A stretch of 10,158 nucleotides of DNA from Gammaproteobacteria bacterium. GTDB lineage: Bacteria > Pseudomonadota > Gammaproteobacteria > Coxiellales > Coxiellaceae. Made by a program: the position numbers and the translations under genes. Every line of letters starts with the position of its first letter. The stretch's first letter is position 1. The stretch is from assembly GCA_021774015.1 (NCBI GenBank), contig JAJFJO010000314.1, forward strand, positions 1 through 10,158, given 5' to 3'. Under the pieces are notes generated by a model. The model was not told where the DNA came from and did not search any database. It saw only the letters and a program-made list of their open reading frames with translations. Positions 8,142-10,158 of this stretch are shown in pieces.

Positions 8142-9404
8142 TTATTCAGATCCGGTTCGATTTTTTTTATCACCTTCATAAATATACAAAGGTTTACTCT
8201 CGCCCTTAATGACAGACGCATCAATAATAACTTTCTGTAAGCCAGCCATCGACGGCAATTCATACATAAGATCTAATAGCGTATGTTCGACAATAGAACG
8301 TAAACCTCGAGCACCTGATTTACGCTTGATAGCTTGCTTTGCAATTTCACGCAGTGCTTCAATACGAAAATCCATTTCGACGCCTTCCAGTTCAAATAAT
8401 TTCTTATACTGCTTGGTTAGCGCATTCTTAGGCTCCATAAGAATTTTTACAAGAGCATCTTCGTCCAATTCCTCAAGCACGGCAATAACAGGTAAACGGC
8501 CAATGAACTCTGGGATTAAACCAAACTTAATCGTATCTTCAGGCTCTACTTTTTGCAGCAGTTCTCCTGTAGCAGCACCGCCACTATCAATCGCTTTCAC
8601 TTCTGCAGAGAACCCAATACCACCTTTTTCTGTTCGTTGCTGAATGATTTTATGTAAATCTGCAAAGGCACCACCACAGATAAATAGGATGCTGGATGTA
8701 TCTACATGAATATATTCTTGTTGTGGATGTTTGCGCCCCCCTTGTGGAGGAATAGCCGCAACAGTTCCTTCAATCAATTTCAATAGTGCTTGCTGCACAC
8801 CTTCACCTGACACATCTCGAGTGAGTGACGGGCTATCTGATTTACGTGCAATTTTATCGATTTCATCAATATAAATAATACCTGACTGCGCTTTCTCAAC
8901 GTCGTAATTACATTTTTGTAATAATTTTTGCACGATATTCTCAACGTCTTCACCCACATAACCTGCTTCTGTTAATGTGGTGGCATCTGCAATAGCAAAA
9001 GGAACATCCAAAATTCGCGCAAGTGTTTGCGCCAATAGTGTTTTACCTGAACCTGTGGGGCCAATCAGTAAGATATTACTTTTAGCCAATTCAACATCGT
9101 CAGTTTTGCCCTTATGAGCAAGGCGTTTATAGTGATTGTACACCGCAACAGACAGCACTTTTTTTGAGAAATCTTGCCCAATAACATAGTCATCAAGCTG
9201 CTGATGAATTTCTTGGGGATTAGGCAATTTGCTTTGCCCTTCACCAACGGTTTGGGTGAGGTCTTCCTCACGTATAATTTCATTACACAGCTCAACGCAT
9301 TCATTACACACGAATACAGAAGGTCCTGCTATCAGTTTACGCACCTCATGCTGGCTCTTCCCGCAGAAAGAACAATATAGGGTCTGATTCTTATTCTCGC
9401 TCAT
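8142..9404 (-). CDS. clpX: ATP-dependent Clp protease ATP-binding subunit ClpX
   Basis: ClpX is the hexameric AAA+ unfoldase that recognises tagged or damaged proteins and threads them into ClpP. The 420-residue product is of normal length (E. coli 424). It has the N-terminal zinc-binding domain with Cys11, Cys14, Cys33 and Cys36, Walker A GPTGSGKT (115-122), pore loop GYVGED (148-153), Walker B IIYIDEID (176-183), the RKH loop (224-226), the ClpP-docking IGF tripeptide (263-265) and sensor-2 GARGLR (364-369). The presence of IGF shows that it should work with the ClpP encoded upstream. The ATG at 9404 is preceded by GAGGT (9418-9414), about 9 bases away. A 234-bp gap separates it from clpP, long enough for its own promoter (see 9488-9531). 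A run of eight A residues on the coding strand (8168-8161) lies six codons before the stop. Confidence 0.99.
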   Translation of the reverse strand: MSENKNQTLYCSFCGKSQHEVRKLIAGPSVFVCNECVELCNEIIREEDLTQTVGEGQSKLPNPQEIHQQLDDYVIGQDFSKKVLSVAVYNHYKRLAHKGKTDDVELAKSNILLIGPTGSGKTLLAQTLARILDVPFAIADATTLTEAGYVGEDVENIVQKLLQKCNYDVEKAQSGIIYIDEIDKIARKSDSPSLTRDVSGEGVQQALLKLIEGTVAAIPPQGGRKHPQQEYIHVDTSSILFICGGAFADLHKIIQQRTEKGGIGFSAEVKAIDSGGAATGELLQKVEPEDTIKFGLIPEFIGRLPVIAVLEELDEDALVKILMEPKNALTKQYKKLFELEGVEMDFRIEALREIAKQAIKRKSGARGLRSIVEHTLLDLMYELPSMAGLQKVIIDASVIKGESKPLYIYEGDKKNRTGSE

Positions 9405-9487
9405 TAACCTACTACCTCAGTCGAATAGTTCTGCATTTCTGCCCTTAGTTCGATCAATCCCTTATGTCTCACACCATTACCGAGCAA

Positions 9488-9499
9488 CCCTATATAGGG
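9488..9499. repeat. 12-bp perfect palindrome upstream of clpX
   Basis: CCCTATATAGGG reads the same on both strands. It lies about 85 bp before the clpX start and coincides with the -10 part of the heat-shock-like promoter proposed at 9492-9518. It could be a regulator-binding site, or a consequence of the promoter sequence plus chance. Confidence 0.4.
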
Positions 9500-9518
9500 C
9501 CCAATAATCAAACTTCAA
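9492..9518 (-). promoter_or_regulatory. Candidate sigma32 (heat-shock) promoter for clpX
   Basis: On the minus strand TTGAAG (9518-9513) is followed after 13 bases by CCCTATAT (9499-9492). The E. coli sigma32 pattern is about CTTGAAA, 13-15 bases, CCCCATNT, so the -10 differs by one base and the -35 keeps TTGAA. Transcription from here would give a leader of about 80 bases before clpX. The match is by eye; clp genes are classic members of the sigma32 regulon. Confidence 0.45.
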
Positions 9519-9525
9519 TACTATC

Positions 9526-9531
9526 ATTATA
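9526..9531 (-). promoter_or_regulatory. Sigma70-like -10 box upstream of clpX
   Basis: TATAAT on the minus strand is an exact -10 consensus, about 122 bases before the clpX start. No good TTGACA-like -35 lies 16-18 bases upstream (the bases there read AATTCT or similar), so it would be a weak or activated promoter. It would give clpX a housekeeping transcript separate from clpP. Confidence 0.35.
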
Positions 9532-9602
9532 GGAAAGTTTCGAGTAGTAGAATTTTCGGTTAATTATTATGCAGTTAGATTGAGTTGCACAGAATTAGAA
9601 CA

Positions 9603-9625
9603 CCGTGGCGCATGAAGCGCCACGG
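9603..9625 (-). terminator. GC-rich hairpin after clpP
   Basis: CCGTGGCGC (9603-9611) and GCGCCACGG (9617-9625) form a perfect 9-bp stem with a 5-base loop, starting 13 bases after the clpP stop. On the minus strand the bases after the stem are TGTTCTAATTCT, only modestly U-rich. This is therefore a weak intrinsic terminator, an attenuator, or a 3'-end stabilising hairpin. It partly insulates clpX from clpP transcription. Confidence 0.6.
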
Positions 9626-9638
9626 GCAAATTAAACAG

Positions 9639-10158
9639 TTACTCTCGATGCTCAAAAATTTGGTCAATTAGACCATAGTCTTTAGCATCTTCAGGGGTCA
9701 TGAAATTATCGCGGTTGGTGTCTTTTTCCACCTGCTCAAAACTCTGACCAGATTTTTCTGCAATAATTTTCGTCAAAGCGTCCCCAATACGCTTCGTCTC
9801 TTGAGCATGAATCTGGATATCCGTACCCTGCCCCTGATAGCCGCCTAACACCTGATGAATCATCACAGTGGAGTTAGGTAGGCAAGCTCTCTTGCCTTTA
9901 GCCCCACAGGTTAATAACAAAGCGCCTGCGCTAGCAGCTTGCCCAATGCATAAAGTCGCCACATCAGGCTTAATAAAGTTCATAGTGTCATAAATAGCCA
10001 GTGCTGCTGACACGACACCCCCGGGTGAATTGATGTATATGGAGATGTCCTTATTAGGATTGTCCGCCTCCAAAAACAGCAATTGAGCAACAACCAAATT
10101 AGCCATCTGCTCTTCAATCGGCCCTACCAAAAAGATAATTCTCTCTTTCAGCAATCGA
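9639..10158 (-). CDS. clpP: ATP-dependent Clp protease proteolytic subunit ClpP, 5'-partial
   Basis: ClpP is the barrel-shaped serine peptidase that digests polypeptides fed by ClpX or ClpA. The window edge cuts the gene. The last visible codons read R-L-L-K-E-R, matching the region about 34 residues into E. coli ClpP, so the true start is outside; the TTG at 10154 is an internal Leu codon, not the start. Counting that Leu as 1, the catalytic triad is Ser75 in [10 protein letters not shown], His100 in MIHQ and, by constant offset from the E. coli triad, Asp149 in NRDNF. YINSPGG and GAKGKR are also present. The reading frame ends normally with TAA at 9641-9639. A hairpin lies just downstream, then clpX in the same direction, the usual gammaproteobacterial order. 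Nothing in the visible part suggests loss of activity. Confidence 0.98.
   Translation of the reverse strand, partial: RLLKERIIFLVGPIEEQMANLVVAQLLFLEADNPNKDISIYINSPGGVVSAALAIYDTMNFIKPDVATLCIGQAASAGALLLTCGAKGKRACLPNSTVMIHQVLGGYQGQGTDIQIHAQETKRIGDALTKIIAEKSGQSFEQVEKDTNRDNFMTPEDAKDYGLIDQIFEHRE

Noticed and set aside
8161..8168. Run of eight A residues on the clpX coding strand, a possible slippage site
   Set aside because: It lies only six codons before the stop, so slippage would alter a non-conserved tail; Lys-Lys-Asn codons explain it.
8209..8643. 144-codon open frame on the plus strand opposite clpX
   Set aside because: It is antisense to conserved clpX codons and has no recognisable domain; it arises from codon bias of the real gene.
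9476..9526. Short 16-codon open frame in the clpX leader starting at the ATG around 9528-9526 on the minus strand
   Set aside because: It has no ribosome-binding site, overlaps the proposed promoter elements and has no recognisable leader-peptide feature.
1..10158. A hidden mobile element, CRISPR array or defence island
   Set aside because: I saw no spaced direct repeats, transposase, integrase or terminal inverted repeats; apart from the hipA remnant the genes are core or conserved functions.

Overview
The window looks like chromosome of an AT-leaning gammaproteobacterium. The clpP-clpX-lon block and the residues of each protein fit that class best. A Legionella/Coxiella-like (Legionellales) host is a reasonable guess from the composition and the protein style, but nothing here proves the order.

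Layout, left to right. Positions 1-1217 (+) hold the remains of a HipA-type serine/threonine kinase gene with a nonsense codon and a frameshift; its beginning lies outside the window. It converges on a solitary flgJ-like gene (1231-2271, -) for the flagellar rod cap / peptidoglycan hydrolase. Only 17 bp from the flgJ start, a conserved gene of unknown function runs the other way (2289-3704, +). A single in-frame TAA splits it into two adjacent reading frames. From 3701 to the end of the window everything is on the minus strand. In transcription order this is clpP (partial), clpX, lon, pmbA/tldE and a small HPP-family membrane protein gene.

The minus-strand block is mostly a protein quality-control cluster. 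ClpX unfolds substrates for the ClpP peptidase, Lon is a one-chain ATP-dependent protease, and PmbA/TldE is the partner subunit of the TldD metalloprotease. In many gammaproteobacteria lon is followed by hupB; here it is followed by pmbA. Non-coding DNA is scarce. The one sizeable gap (9405-9638, clpP-clpX) holds a hairpin after clpP, a sigma70-like -10 box, a heat-shock-like promoter and a 12-bp palindrome. The 64-bp lon-pmbA gap holds a long imperfect hairpin that would bury the pmbA ribosome-binding site.

I found no CRISPR array, insertion sequence, tRNA or rRNA, and no clear novel multi-gene system. The observations most worth following are the lon-pmbA RNA hairpin, the split conserved gene, the decaying hipA, and the isolated flgJ that lacks a visible ribosome-binding site.
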